This document shows positions 48,860-60,429 of a stretch of DNA of 64,000 bases, piece by piece (positions within the stretch are counted from its first letter, which is position 1; every line of letters begins with the position of its first letter). The stretch is from Gonapodya sp. JEL0774 (taxonomy: Eukaryota > Monoblepharomycota > Monoblepharidomycetes > Monoblepharidales > Gonapodyaceae). The notes under the pieces were generated by a model. The model saw only the letters and a program-made list of their open reading frames with translations. It ran no database searches and was not told where the DNA came from. The position numbers were made by a program, and so were the translations under genes. The stretch lies in contig JADIIX010000086.1 of the NCBI GenBank assembly GCA_027604505.1, positions 1-64,000 on the forward strand, given 5' to 3'.

Positions 48860-50881
48860 TCATCTCCCACTCCCCTCCACCCCCACCCTCTCCCTCGCAT
48901 CGTTGTACATATCCCGGTACTCGTTGAACCCCCTCTTCCGGTACCCGTCCACCATCGTCTTCGATCTGCGGTGTCCCACTCCCTTGCCGGTGACGGTTCC
49001 GTTGTGGTCGCGGTCGTGGTCGTGCGCGGTGGAGGTGGAGCCGGATCCGGTAGCGGACCCGGAACGCATCCGACTCTGCGACCGGGACCGTATCACGGCA
49101 CGTTCCCTGGGCGTGAGCAAGTGGTCGTTTTCGTCGTGGTGGCTGCTGCGCGCACGGCCCCGATGTCGGTCCAGGTCGAGGTCGGTCGGGTCGGACACGT
49201 TGGCGTCAGCGTACGAGGGTACGTCTACATCCAAAACGGCCGCCGCAGCCCTGGACTGAGAACGGGACCGGGAATGGGACCTGGACGGTTTTTTCCGCCG
49301 AGTGGATCGCTTGCGACTCTTATGTCGACCGTCAGCGTCACCGTACCCGGGGTGTGAGTCCCTCGGCTCCCCGTCCGACGCATCCTGCACGTCCCCGTCC
49401 ACATCCTGCCCCTTTCCCGGCGTCACCGTCGCGGTGATCCTCGTTCCCGTGGATCCCGATCCCGATCCCGAAGATCTGGAGAACACCACAGTTTCGTCAG
49501 AGTCTGATTCTTGGGACGACGGTACAGACACCGACCCCGCCACCATGCTCTGGGACGATCCAGAGTTGCTCACGGGCGTGGATGTGGATGTGGATGTAGA
49601 TGTAGATGTGGATGTGGATGTTGATGTGGAAGTGGATGTGGATGTGGGTGACCACCGCGGCGTGCCGATCACGCTCCGCCGCCGATCCCGCGTCGAAGTG
49701 CGGTGCACGATTTTGGAGTGGGGATTGGGGTGGTGTGACGGGGAGGCAGAGACTGGGACGTCGGCGGGGAGGTGTTGGCGAGCGCCGGCCGGCACCGGGT
49801 TGGTGGGTGTGGGTGTGGGTGTATGTGTGTATGTGTCCCGCTCGTGTGTGTCCCGCTCGTGCACGGGTGACACGATTGGGTTCGAGACGAGGGATTCTGT
49901 AGGTTTCAGGTGCGACAGCCGGTGGCCTTGTGAATGGATGTGGACGGGTTCGGTCAGCGACCGCGCGTGGGTCTGGGTCCACACCTGTGTCGTGGAAGTA
50001 GAAGTAGAAGTGGACCGACGATGGGACCATGGATCAGGCGACTTTGCCGGTACGATGTTCAAGGAGGGAGTGAGGTCGGGCTGTGACCAACGCGCGGGCA
50101 CGCCCAGTGTACCCGAACCCCCAGGCGGGCCACGCACGTCTACCGGGCCATCCCAGTTCCGGTCCTCGGCCCAAGGCAGCCGTTTCCCCCCCATCGTCGG
50201 CGCCGACGACGCATGCGCATACACACGACCGAGTCCCTGTCCCTGTGCTGACGACGCATGCGCGTTCGTGCGGCCGGGTCCCTGTCCCTGTCCCTGCGCG
50301 CTCTGCCGACCGCAGTGGATCGATGGCCTTGGTGCCGTCCGTGCCGGCTGCGGATTGACGGCGGATGGGAGCGTGAGGGACATGGGGGGTGACACGGTGA
50401 GCGAGATGCGGGGTGGACGGTCGGTGAGGGGTGGTGTTGGGAGTGTGGAGGTGGTGGCGGGAGTCGTGGTGGAGGGTGGATCGGGGGGCAGGTGGTCTGG
50501 TCCAGATGGGGGAGATACTGGGCATGATGAGGTTGGGGAAGTGGAGTGAGAGACGAAACTAGCGCACACCGAGTGGATGCAAAAAAAACAACAACAAGCG
50601 GTCTCGAATGGCTCACGGTGCACAGACACGGCCTTCATCGTATCGCGAAAACGTGCTCTCCTGCGGGTTCGCACCCGGCAGTACAACACGGCGGCCAGGA
50701 GGGTCACCATCAGCAGGATCACGGCTCCGGAAACGATCAGGACGATCGTGGTAGTTGTGGTGGTAGCAGTGTCTGCGTTGTTCGTCGTCGTCGTCGTCGT
50801 GGTCGTGGTCGTGGGAGCCGATGCCGCAGGGGGGGCTGCCGGCGACGGAGCGGAGGAAACGGTGGAACTGAGCGAGTCCAT
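48860..50881 (-). CDS. single-pass membrane protein with low-complexity cytoplasmic region
   Basis: I chose the ATG at 50881 (MDSLSSTVSSAPS) because it begins a signal-less Ser/Thr/Ala stalk with two poly-Thr runs. That leads into a membrane segment (TTTTIVLIVSGAVILLMVTL...) and a basic stop-transfer (RVRTRRRARFRD). A strong GTGAGCC donor near 50625 and a CCCAG acceptor near 50530 can be joined in frame. The cytoplasmic part is disordered. It contains Pro-rich stretches, two QGQG...NAHASSAQ/YAHASSAP repeats near 50210-50290, a Ser-Thr dipeptide run from about 49650 to 49580, RS-rich stretches near 49280, and an Arg-rich C-terminus (HRRSKTMVDGYRKRGF). No family was recognised. It resembles in layout the other surface proteins of this window. 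Confidence 0.6.
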   Translation of the reverse strand: MDSLSSTVSSAPSPAAPPAASAPTTTTTTTTTTNNADTATTTTTTIVLIVSGAVILLMVTLLAAVLYCRVRTRRRARFRDTMKAVSVHREPFETACCCFFCIHSVCASFVSHSTSPTSSCPVSPPSGPDHLPPDPPSTTTPATTSTLPTPPLTDRPPRISLTVSPPMSLTLPSAVNPQPARTAPRPSIHCGRQSAQGQGQGPGRTNAHASSAQGQGLGRVYAHASSAPTMGGKRLPWAEDRNWDGPVDVRGPPGGSGTLGVPARWSQPDLTPSLNIVPAKSPDPWSHRRSTSTSTSTTQVWTQTHARSLTEPVHIHSQGHRLSHLKPTESLVSNPIVSPVHERDTHERDTYTHTPTPTPTNPVPAGARQHLPADVPVSASPSHHPNPHSKIVHRTSTRDRRRSVIGTPRWSPTSTSTSTSTSTSTSTSTSTSTSTPVSNSGSSQSMVAGSVSVPSSQESDSDETVVFSRSSGSGSGSTGTRITATVTPGKGQDVDGDVQDASDGEPRDSHPGYGDADGRHKSRKRSTRRKKPSRSHSRSRSQSRAAAAVLDVDVPSYADANVSDPTDLDLDRHRGRARSSHHDENDHLLTPRERAVIRSRSQSRMRSGSATGSGSTSTAHDHDRDHNGTVTGKGVGHRRSKTMVDGYRKRGFNEYRDMYNDARERVGVEGSGR
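49579..49650. repeat. coding hexanucleotide microsatellite
   Basis: About 12 imperfect copies of GATGTG (plus strand) encode a run of Ser-Thr dipeptides on the minus strand within the membrane protein. The run length is likely variable between strains. Confidence 0.85.
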
Positions 50882-51720
50882 GGCGATTGACGATGGCGGC
50901 GATGGCCGATTCCACCGAGGCTTCACGCGATGGGAAAACGGTTCAAATAAAGTTGGAGATTCGGATTGTTTCGTCCTTCGCTCCGCCAGAAAGGTTTGCA
51001 GGATTTCGCCGAGGTTGCCGCATGAAGGGGCGCCAACATTACCTGGTATGGACAAAATTCACGGCATGCCATAGGGTCCCTTGTGAGATCATCAGTCTCA
51101 TCCGCATAAGCCCATTGTTCTGCATTGTCTTAGATCGTGTCCCGGACTCGCAAAAACTAGCATTGTTGAACCACCTAGAGCGTGAACAAAATGATTGTGC
51201 CCCGGCGAACTGAAGCGGGGGGGCGGGACTGGGGATGACCCGCTGATATTAGAACGCAGGTGCGCTTCCTCTCGTTGGAACAAAACGCTTAAAAGATAAA
51301 TTACAAGTTGGAATGGGATTGATGAATTTTATTTTCCGTTGCCTTCTACGGGGGTTTGAAGAACTTTTGACGCGTGGTGCCTGGTGAGCGCAGTGATAAT
51401 ACTACGGCTGAGTGCTGAAGGACAAAATCGGTTTCCAAAATTTATACGTGGTTCTTTGACTGCGTTGACTTTCTAATACAGTTGGGATTTGGGAGCGAGT
51501 GGTGGGAACACGTGCACGAGGAGAGACGAAGGTGGCCAAGGAAGGTACTATAAATGTATGTACATAATTTCATTGGTTCGTTATCGCGGACGCCGAATGA
51601 GTGGGTCTTGTTCCCAATTGCGTGGGTTGGAAGGGAAGTACGAGGATTTGTAAATGTACACTGGTGACCGGACAAGAGAACCTCCCCCCTCCCCCCCCCT
51701 GCCCGCCCCGTGCCCCCTCG
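50882..51720. other. divergent intergenic region
   Basis: This gap lies between the low-complexity membrane protein (minus) and the SGNH hydrolase (plus). No gene is supported. It ends with a pyrimidine-rich stretch before the TATA box at 51723. Confidence 0.45.
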
Positions 51721-51722
51721 GA

Positions 51723-51730
51723 GATATAAA
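51723..51730 (+). promoter_or_regulatory. TATA box of the SGNH hydrolase gene
   Basis: ATATAAAG lies about 150 bases upstream of the ATG at 51874. Confidence 0.45.
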
Positions 51731-51873
51731 GACGGGCATTCTTTGAGTTCGCGGTGAATTATTTGGGGCTGAATGCTGTGGCGAGGTCTGGATTGGCCAC
51801 AGTCTGGGGTTTATGGACTCCGCACTCTTCAAGACTCCCTCCTCCCTCCTTTCGTCCCCACTTAACTCCATTC

Positions 51874-53145
51874 ATGCTGCCCTATCTCAACATCCTCCTT
51901 CTCGGTGACTCCCTCACATCCGGCTACACCTCTGGCTCTGATCACCCATACGGAGTACGCTTGAGAGCCATCCTCTCCCAATCCTTCCCTGACCAATCCC
52001 TGCTCGTCGACATCGAGGGTGTTCCAGGCGACGGTGTGGTCCCAGCCGGCGTTTTTTCCACCTTTCGGGGTAGGCTCAACAAGCGCCTCAGATATGCCAG
52101 TGAGGAGGGCTGGGATTACCACGTCGTCGTTGTCTTGGGAGGTCAGTTGAAAGTAATCCTCGCGAGCGACAAGTGTGTGCGTCCTGTACCAGCGTGATCG
52201 ACATTGTTGCGGGCTTGCCCCCCGCCGTGAGAGACTTCTGCACTCGGATGGGCCAATTGACCATCTGGGTTCATGCACATTTTACGAACGAGCATTGCCA
52301 CCACACTCACACTTCCCATCTGACACCCTCCTACATTCTCCACCCCACCACTCATTTCATTCGCAGGAACTAACGACCTCCTCCAATTCACTGCTGTACG
52401 TTGAAACGGTTGAAAATGTCGAATCGATAGGATGCGATGTGCAGGCATGCCCGCACACGCTCTGCTGCAGAAGTTGATCCTCATCAGTCTGTACTCACTA
52501 CACCTCCACACGTCTCCACATCCACACCTCCACACATCTCCACATTCCCACCTTTCCACATCCCTGCAGCCCCGTATCTTCTCTTCCCTCCGCGACCTCC
52601 ACTCCATCTGCACCTCCCCAGACGACTCCACCCAGGTGCTTGCCTGCACGCTCCCCAGAGTCGGCATGTTTATCGACACGGTCAACGAGCGGTTCAAGGC
52701 AGCGGAGACGACGAGGAGGGAAGTGAACGAGATGATCAGGTGAGCGGGGGGATGTGGAAAGGTCGATCGTCGTGTGGTGTGGAGGGTTTTGTTTCCAGGG
52801 TGGATCGCCACGTGCACCGTGAATCTATATCCACGCTTACTGCGCGTTTCTCCACCCTCGCTGGACACCCTCCACCTGGCGCCCGCAACCCCCCCCCCCC
52901 CCCACGCCCCCACCAGGACCATCTCCCACCCCCGCGTCCACCCCTTCGACCTCTCCTCCGTGCTCGACCACGCCTCCTCCTCCACGCACAGCGCCGTCGC
53001 TCTATGGGACGAGGACGGGGTGCATTGTACAGACCAGGGGTATGATGTGATGGGGGAGTTGATCGGGAACGAGGTGGTGAGGCTGGTGAGGGGCGGGGAG
53101 AGGGAAGGGGGGCGAAAGCCCGAAACAGCGACACCGCTTGGTTGA
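51874..53145 (+). CDS. SGNH/GDSL-type hydrolase
   Basis: This is a serine esterase or lipase fold. The start at 51874 gives MLPYLNILLLGDSLTSGYTS with the block I catalytic Ser (GDSL). The Gly of block II lies in EGVPGDGV. VVVLGG at 52142 joins TNDLLQFTA across a 230-base intron, giving block III GGTND with the Asn of the oxyanion hole. Further exons read PRIFSSLRDLHSIC and LACTLPRVGMF. The last exon carries LWDEDGVHCTDQGYDVMG with the catalytic Asp and His (DxxH, block V). The stop is at 53143. No signal peptide is seen, so it is probably intracellular. Substrate is unknown. A run of about 14 C lies in the intron or exon edge near 52890. Confidence 0.85.
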
Positions 53146-53634
53146 AGCGAGAAAACGTGCGTTGTGTTTACTTATTGAGAGACTCGTTCGCATTGTTATA
53201 TACTTATGTATTGCGCCAAGAGTTGCTCGTGAGTGGGGTGCTGCCCGTTCGTGAGATTTGCATACATACTCGCGCCCCGTAGTCGTACTTGTTAAATTCC
53301 AGATCCCAAGCCCGAGCCCCGAGGCATAACACGACCCACAATCAAACCTCAACTAGTTGGACACGTTGGGACCAAGAAGGGGGTTGCGCGGACCATATAT
53401 TAATGACTCGTAGCACGGCATGGGTCCACAAGGGCTAGCAAGGTTCGCATTTTTCGTGTCTTCGCCACTGACGCAGTGGACCGACCGTTTGTCATCGGAT
53501 TATTATTATACTTTTGTAATTTGTGCAAAGAGTTGTTGTTGTATGCTGCATGAGCTGTGGTCAACAAAGCACCTGCTGGTCAGCCCGTTTCCAAGCACGA
53601 CGAGCTCAAACCGGCTCCCTCTACCCAACACCCC
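53146..53634. other. intergenic; no gene seen
   Basis: This gap lies between the SGNH hydrolase and SDE2, both on the plus strand. No supported frame or RNA gene is present. Confidence 0.4.
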
Positions 53635-54876
53635 ATGCCCACCGCCATCGTCACCGTCCCGGGCATCCCATCACCCGTTTCTGTCCACTTCCCCTCCCCC
53701 TCCTCCAACTCAAAGCCCCGCTCCATCCCCGACCACGATGCCGCAGACCCTCCAACCCCACCCCCACCTGGCCCCCTCCTCGTCGCCCACCTAAAGTCCC
53801 GCATTCACGCCGACCTCGGCATCCCCCCCGCCGAACAACGCTTCCAAACCCCGGGCGGAACACCCCTCGACGACACCGAGTCCCTCTTTCCCCACTCCCT
53901 CTCCCCTAACGACCCGCCCACCTTCCTCCACCTCCTCCTCCGCCTCCGTGGTGGAAAAGGTGGCTTCGGAGCCAACTTGCGGTCCCAGGGGGGTCGCATG
54001 TCCTCGCAAAAGACCAACAACACAGAGGCGTGTAGGGATTTGCAGGGGAGGAGGTTGAAGACGCTCAATGATGCCAAGAAGTGAGTCGGTCGTGCGCGCT
54101 GGGATCCGTGTTTTTTTTGGCTCTTGTTTCTTGTGGGTCGTGGGTTTGATTCCTCGTTTTCCTCGTTGTTTCCCGTTCCCGACGACCTCTCGGTCCCCCC
54201 CCGGCCCCCCGCATACTGCCCGCCCTCCAGACTCGCCGAATACACCGAGAAGGAGCAAGAGCGGCAAAAACAGCGCGCGGCCGACCGGGAACGGAAGATC
54301 GCCGAGGGGCTCCGGGAGCCGGAGAAGCGGAAGGTGCTCTTCAACGACCCGCAGTACGCGGCGGACCATGAGAAAGCATTGGACGAGGTGAAGGAGGCGA
54401 TGCAGCAAGGTGAGTTGGGGGTGGGCCGGTGTGCACGGCACGGCATGGCACCGCGGGATTGTGGTGTGGTGTGCAGCGGCGGTATGGTGAACGCAATGCA
54501 CCTCTTTCTTATTTGCACAGCCATGTCGTTGAAGAGGAAGAAGGCCAAGGGGAAGGAAACTGAGGTGGTCAAGAAGGCCAAACTGGGGCCGTCGGGATCT
54601 GGGATTGCCAAGGCGGGGCACGCGGCGGCTGCTCCGAAAGTCGTGAAAGGATGGTGAGTCGGGCGAATTGATTCTTGTACATGTTTCAAGGCAGGATGCG
54701 GGGTTGGATGTGGATGCTCACCTGTGCCTGTTTTTGGTGACCACACCTGTGGATTTAGGGATGACGAGGACGAGTCGGACGACGGCAGTGACAAGGAAGG
54801 AGACGGGGAGCCGGTCACGGCTTCGAGTGGGGAGGAGAAGGCGGGTGAGGAGGAAGGGGAAGGGGAGAGCGAATGA
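53635..54876 (+). CDS. SDE2: SDE2-like protein (ubiquitin-fold, spliceosome and genome-stability factor)
   Basis: SDE2 has an N-terminal ubiquitin-like domain that is cleaved after a Gly-Gly to release a C-terminal part that joins the spliceosome. In this protein the Ubl ends [10 protein letters not shown] at about 53965, followed by [20 protein letters not shown] and [18 protein letters not shown], all hallmarks of the family. Introns near 54081 and 54412 lead to [13 protein letters not shown] and then [15 protein letters not shown]. The last exon ends acidic ([13 protein letters not shown]) with a stop at 54874. I chose the ATG at 53635 because it begins [13 protein letters not shown], a Ubl strand; an ATG at 53557 would add 26 residues. 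Confidence 0.88.
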
Positions 54877-55043
54877 GGGGAAGGTGTGGTGCAGTGGTGC
54901 TTTTCCGTATTACATATATTGCAACTTTTGGGTAGTTTAGAAATGAAAGATTGGGGGAAGCGAAAGCAGTTCGTTAATCGCGATGAATCGGCTTTCGTGT
55001 TGTTGGTGACGAGCGCTGTGCCCCATGACTCATTCACGCAGTC

Positions 55044-55050
55044 CATATAA
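55044..55050 (+). promoter_or_regulatory. TATA box of the DUF2408-like gene
   Basis: CATATAA lies about 50 bases before the ATG at 55098. Confidence 0.45.
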
Positions 55051-55097
55051 GCCCCCCCTACTTTCCAGCTGGACACTCAAAACTCAACTCAACAACA

Positions 55098-57426
55098 ATG
55101 ATGCCAACTGCAGTACAATCAACGCCATCACCCGCGCACCAGAAGCTTCAAGACCGAACCGCCGCCAAGGACATGTTCGTGGTCCCCAAGGCTGAAGAAA
55201 CCATCCACGAGCAGTGAGTTTCTTGTCGGCATCATGCCCGGAGTTCATCTCCACCCACCCACCACACACAATTCACCGTCAAGAGTTTCCTTCATCCACT
55301 TCCTTCCTTCCCTAGACTCCTCGCACTGAGAAAACGCCTCGCGCATCTCAAGAAGGAAGGGGTGTACACCCTCGAGGACGTGGAACACCTGTCAACCGAC
55401 GTGGGGAAGGTCATTGGCGACTTGAGGGACGTGAGGGAGGACGAAGATGGGGCAGGGATGAACAGGAATCATATCGATGAGATATTGGATGATGTGTGGA
55501 CTGGGTTGTTTACGTGAGTTCGCGAGGAGGTGGTGTGACTCATCCGGTATTCAGTGGGGGTCGCGAAACTCGATTTGATACATTCTCAGATCCGTCCATA
55601 TTAACCATTTTCTACCATTTCCCACCGATCTCTTCATCTCATTCTCGACTCACGCCGTGAAAGTCTGTGGGCGTCTGTCGCCAACGTCGACCAGATGCTG
55701 TATCCCCTCCTTGTCAAATTCACAGCCATCAAGCGCCAGCTCGACGACATGGAAACGTCCGGAGCATTCACTGAAGATGATGTGCTGGAGATTCAAGTTG
55801 GTTCTCTTTGACCGGTGCCCCGCGCTCCTCAGTCGTGTTCTCGAACACCGGTCACACCTTTTGTTCCTTGTTCTGTACCGACACATCTTGTAGGAAGCCC
55901 TCACCGACATTGAATCCCGCCATGTCCAGGACGGCAAGTTTTTCTTCAACCCTGCCAAGTTCCCAGATCACGGCAACCCCCCAAGTGGACAGGGTCTTCT
56001 CTTCGTGTTGCTGAATCGTTGCCGTGAGCATCGCAGGTGTTTGGAGAGCTCTACAGGAGGTGCATTATCACGTAAACCCGCCTTGTTTTTTTCCCTCATT
56101 CGAACACCAGGACGAGAAGCCCGCAACCTTCTCCTCGAGACCGACACGATCGAGTCTTACATGTTGAAGGGCACCATGGCCGACCTCGTGCAGGTTGAGC
56201 GCGAGGTGCGGGAGATCCAAAAGAGGGGTTCGTATTCCTTGCAGCAAGTGAGTTTAAGCTGCTGTTGTTGTTGTTCTGTGAAGTCCACGGTTCTGTAACG
56301 CTCTTCCCACCTTCCTCTCCGCCGCCCCAACGCAGGTGCAAGCCCTACAGGAAAGAGCTCGAGAAATTGACTCCAAGCGTACCGGAGGAGTATTTCACGA
56401 CCCGGACGGATCCATACCCGCGGGACAAGCTCGAATCACGGCAGTTTTGGAACGGTGAGTTTTTCGTTCGAGACTTTGTTCCATGGTATGATTGCGAGAG
56501 TTCACGGGTGTTTTGGGAATTTGCTTGCTCTCCCGACAACACTCATATCGGCTGGTCGGATGTTCAGTGTCTTTGACGATCTTCACGGATTGGTCATCGC
56601 GAAAGAAGAAGTTACGGGCCCGTTGAGGCCGATTTACGAAAAATTGGTGGAACTCAAAATTCAATTGGAGAAAATGTTGAGAAACAAGCGGTGAGTGTTT
56701 GTCGTTGTTTCCATCGTTTGAGTATGATGAGTTCCACGATCTCATCACGTACCTACCCCCATCAAGCTGGACCACGACCTACGCTGATCTTGACCCTCTC
56801 CGACAAGCTCTCAGAGAGATAGATGAGCTCCGGTCGCCCGACGGCAAGATCACCCGGGACGACGGACACGGAGGACCGGTGGAGATTCCAAGCGGGCAGG
56901 CGGTGGTTCATCAGTTACTGGCCAGATGCTATCACTGTGTGGGAATGCTGACGAGGAGTATCGAGGCAGTGAGTTTAAGAGGAAGGGGTCGTAACTACAA
57001 CCCAACCGTGTCAATGTCCGACTGACAAGAGGGAGCTCTTTTGCAGATCGCACCGGACCTTGAAGGTATTTACAACCACCTCGTAGAAGCGAGAACTGCA
57101 CTTCTTGAACTGGCAAAGAAGGTGCGGGCAAAGGAGACTGTAGAACTCAGTGCTGTGGAAACGTTGCAGGTTCGCCCAGTTTCTGCTTCATTGCTTCACT
57201 CGCGTTCTCCACAAGCTAACGTCATACACATCAATAATTGTTCCGCGACTTTCTTTCCCACCAGACCACGCTCTCCGAAATCGAATCTCACCGTCGTGCT
57301 GATGGCACTTTCCACACCCAAAAAATGGACGAGAGGTCCGGCAGGATTCCTAGGGGGCAGGCAGTGATCACATCACTGGTTGCGGAGTGCCACGATTTGC
57401 TGGAGGAAGTGAGAGCGGCTTTGTAA
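55098..57426 (+). CDS. DUF2408-like protein
   Basis: The start at 55098 encodes MMPTAVQSTPSPAHQ. A helical protein follows through about eight introns: LLALRKRLAHLKKEGVYTLE, HIDEILDDVWTGLFT, VDQMLYPLLVKFTAIKRQLD, QERAREIDSKRTGGVF, IPAGQARITAVLERC, FDDLHGLVIAKEEVTGPL, EIPSGQAVVHQLLARCY, IAPDLEGIYNHLVEAR and IPRGQAVITSLVAECHDLLE. The repeated IPxGQAxxxxLLxxC motif, seen three times, and the all-helix pattern match the fungal domain known to me as DUF2408. Its biochemical role is not known. It ends at 57424. Confidence 0.65.
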
Positions 57427-57787
57427 TTCATCTGAGGTTTACCCGGTTTACACGGAAGAAAAAAGTCTTGAAGCGAAGAGCGCACACTCAACTAGCACGA
57501 AGAAAAGAAACTTTGATTGTAAATACTCATCGGTAATATCGTCATTGTCATTTTGTGAACGGTTTGTTTGATGTGCCCTGCCCTGGCACACGCACCCATC
57601 GTTGTGTTGGAAGCGGGCTGCCAACTGTGCTCCGATTTTCTGGCATTTTCCCCCGCAAAGAACGCCCAGCATCGAAGCTCGAGCACTCACCTCTCGCCAT
57701 CGCCCCAACAAATCTCTTCCCATCCCGCTCCGCCTCCCATCCTCAAATCGCCGGACTGACCGCCTTGGACCGCTTCTCAACACTGCC
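57427..57787. other. intergenic; no gene seen
   Basis: This gap lies between the DUF2408-like gene and EB1, both on the plus strand. No TATA-like box is obvious. Confidence 0.4.
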
Positions 57788-59974
57788 ATGGCCTCTTGGT
57801 TCTCCCACGACTCCAAGTCGGATTTACTCAACTGGATCAACGATCTACTAAAGCTGAACATTACTCGGGTGGAGCAATGTGGAAACGGTGCGTTCTGCCT
57901 TGGAACGGTGTGTGGGGCGTTGAAGCGAAAGCCGGAGGAAAGGGATAAAACCGGGCAGCTGCGTAAAGGCGATCTTCTGATTCCACTATAGACCGACTGG
58001 ACATTGCGGGGGAATACGGCGTGTTCGGGAGCTCCTGGCTCGGCCCGAAAGCTGCCTGCAGTTAGTGGGAGCTTCCCGTTGACAGGGCCTGGCGTTTTGC
58101 GCCCCGAGGGACGCTCTGCGACCGCCAGCGAAGTCCCCGGATGCCCTGCTTTTGTATGTCAATTCTGACATTGGGTCTTGACCTGCTGTTATCCCCCCGC
58201 CCGACTTTCCTGAGACCGGATGGCCAAAAATTGTGTTGGTCGGAGATCGAGAAACTGAATTTGTGATGGGACTGCGGCACCGTTGGTTCTTGTTGAACCC
58301 AAAGATATTCAAAAAAATGCTCTCGGGGAGAGACAGCAGCTCGCAGAGATCAAACTGGTTGTGGACCAATGATCCTTTTCAAGCGACACAACTGATTCGC
58401 GTTGCCTCGTATCTCACAGGCGCCATTCACTGCCAACTGTTTGATACTATCTATGGCGATGTCCAGATGAGCAAGGTTTGTTGTTCGTGCCACCTCGTAC
58501 TTCATCCGCAAAGTTCGCCAGTAATACAATACGCACCTCGTCCACGCGTCGCTCATTCAGGTCAAGTTTGATGCCAAGGTAGTCTTTTCCCAGTGCACGT
58601 GCAAAGTCCCCAGCGAAGCCTTCTGATAGGTTTATCTTTCGTGTGCCAGGCCGAGCACGAGTTCGTCGGAAACTTCAAGATACTCCAAAACTGTTTCGAC
58701 CGTCATCGCATACCAAACGCCATCCCCGTTGACAGGCTCGTCAGATGTAAATTTCAGGACAATATCGAGTTTCTGCAGGTGAGCTCGACTTATCAAAATT
58801 TTCAGCCTCGGAAACTGACATATTCTGTTGCTCCAGTGGGTGAAGAAGTGAGTTTCTCCACCAAGCATCTGCAGGGCATCAGTTCAAAGGAGAAGGAGCT
58901 TGGAATGGAATCTCTTGCAGCGGAACCTTCACCTGACATTGTGAAATATCGCTGATGTTTCAGACCATCTGCTGGCGTTCGTGTGTCATTGCAGCACATG
59001 ACTCTTGATTTGGAGATTCGGGGCAGCCGATGGAACGCTTTTTACTGAGAAATGCTATTCTGATTTCTCCTAACAATAATATTTCCTCGCAGATACTGGG
59101 ATGATCACTACCAACCAAACTCCTCTTATGACCCAGTCAAACGTCGCTCGGGCCGTTCTGTCGCACCGGCTGTGGCCATGGTACCGACAGTTATGAGGAA
59201 GGCGGTCGCAGGAACTTGGGTTCAACAGGGAGGTCTGGGAACCGTGGAGCTTGCGAAGGAAGGGGAGGTCGCCACGGCGGAGATGACGGCTGGTCCGACA
59301 TCGAAAAGTGAGTAGTACCGAGAACGTTCCTGAAGACCTTGGGCTGGATACGTCACGCTGTTTACGGCCGACGGTGGTTTTGAGGGTGTGATATGCCTGG
59401 GTTGGGAATCTCCGCGCGCGATTAGTAAGATTATTCATCCTTCCCCTTTACCCTCAGTTCGTGCGGGCAATCGCCGCCCAACCAAGTCCGTGTCCCCCAA
59501 AGCCGCTACCGGTCACTCCCCACCTGGCGCCTCCGCCCCTTCCGCCGCCTCGCACCGCCACAACGCATCGTCGGGTGCTTCCACGTCTACCTCAGCCTCG
59601 GCATTACAAGCCGAGAACTCTGCCCTCCGTACCCAGCTTGTCGCCCTTACTGCGCAACTTGATGTGGCTACACGTGAGCGGGATTTCTATTACGACAAGT
59701 TGAGAGAAATCGAGGTTGTCATGGGTGGAGGTGATGACGACGGTGTGCCTCACGAGGTTCCTTCGACGTTGGAGGCCATGAAGGATGTTGTTCTGGGGGT
59801 GTTGTACAGGACAGAAGGTGTGTTACGCGTGCACCAGTCGCTGCTCACCGTCAAATGCACCTTCCAATTGACTTCTTGTCTTCCATCGTTCCCCGTCTCA
59901 CCAAAGATGGGTTCGAAGCTCCGGAGGAGGACCCTGCGGAATCGAAGGGTGGTCTGGTCGGTGCCGATCTTTGA
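57788..59974 (+). CDS. EB1-type microtubule plus-end protein (Bim1/Mal3)
   Basis: EB1 proteins bind growing microtubule tips by a calponin-homology domain and recruit partners by a C-terminal coiled-coil EBH domain. The start at 57788 gives DLLNWINDLLKLNITRVEQC. A first intron of about 530 bases ends at a CTCACAG acceptor near 58421, followed by AIHCQLFDTIYGDVQMSK. Then come VKFDAK, AEHEFVGNFKILQNCFDRH, AIPVDRLVRCKFQDNIEFLQ and WVKK/YWDDHYQPNSSYDPVK. A linker rich in Ser and Ala leads to the coiled coil (ALQAENSALRTQLVALTAQL) and the EBH signature ERDFYYDKLREIEVVM. The acidic end is EAPEEDPAESKGG, with the stop at 59972. It is intact, and every join keeps frame. Confidence 0.92.
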
Positions 59975-60429
59975 CACACATCAGCTTTCTTGGATGTGTC
60001 TGGCAAGGGCTTGGAAGGATGCGTGTACGATTCCACATGATTTTACGGTCTTCTTTATAACAGATCTTTGCATCTTTGTGCATTACATAAAAGGAAGTTA
60101 CAAGTAAATAAAACCTTAAAAAAAAACAGACAGATATTGAAAAAAAAATTGGCAAAAACAAATCATACAATCTCAGGAAAGGTTGGGCGTATGGTACAGA
60201 AGACCATGTAGGTCAGTTTTAGGTGCAGAGACCGCGCACCTGCAACGGAGCAGCCATTGAGTCTTTACGAGCGTTCAGCCGAAAGCACAAATCGTTGCAG
60301 GTAGCCCCTAGAGCGAGGCGAAGGGGTGGCGAAGTGATGGGGGTCAGCGGGAGGAAATGGTGGGGTTGCGAACGCAATACTAATTCAAGGATGACTTCAT
60401 CAAAATTTCTCGGGTCTCAGCTTTCGGGG
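59975..60429. other. convergent 3' region
   Basis: This gap lies between EB1 (plus) and the VPS68-like gene (minus). A-rich runs at about 60118-60150 fit 3' UTR sequence. No gene was seen. Confidence 0.4.

Noticed and set aside
49795-49830. GTGGGTGT-rich run resembling a telomere repeat
   Set aside because: It is short, imperfect and lies inside a coding region, where it encodes Thr-Pro repeats.
49302-50549. Long plus-strand open frame
   Set aside because: It is the antisense of the low-complexity membrane protein. Its composition (Asp-Val repeats, many Cys) is the mirror of the Ser-Thr and Arg-Ser coding on the other strand.
52143-52985. Minus-strand open frame opposite the SGNH hydrolase
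   Set aside because: It runs over the GGTND block and introns of the hydrolase and has no family signature.
53805-55076. Minus-strand open frame of more than 400 codons
   Set aside because: It is antisense to SDE2, whose Ubl and GG-KGG motifs are unmistakable. The open frame is a by-product of high GC content.
57986-58369. P-loop-like text (GHPVSGKSG) on the minus strand in the EB1 intron
   Set aside because: There are no further GTPase motifs, neighbouring frames look equally random, and the stretch lies in an intron.
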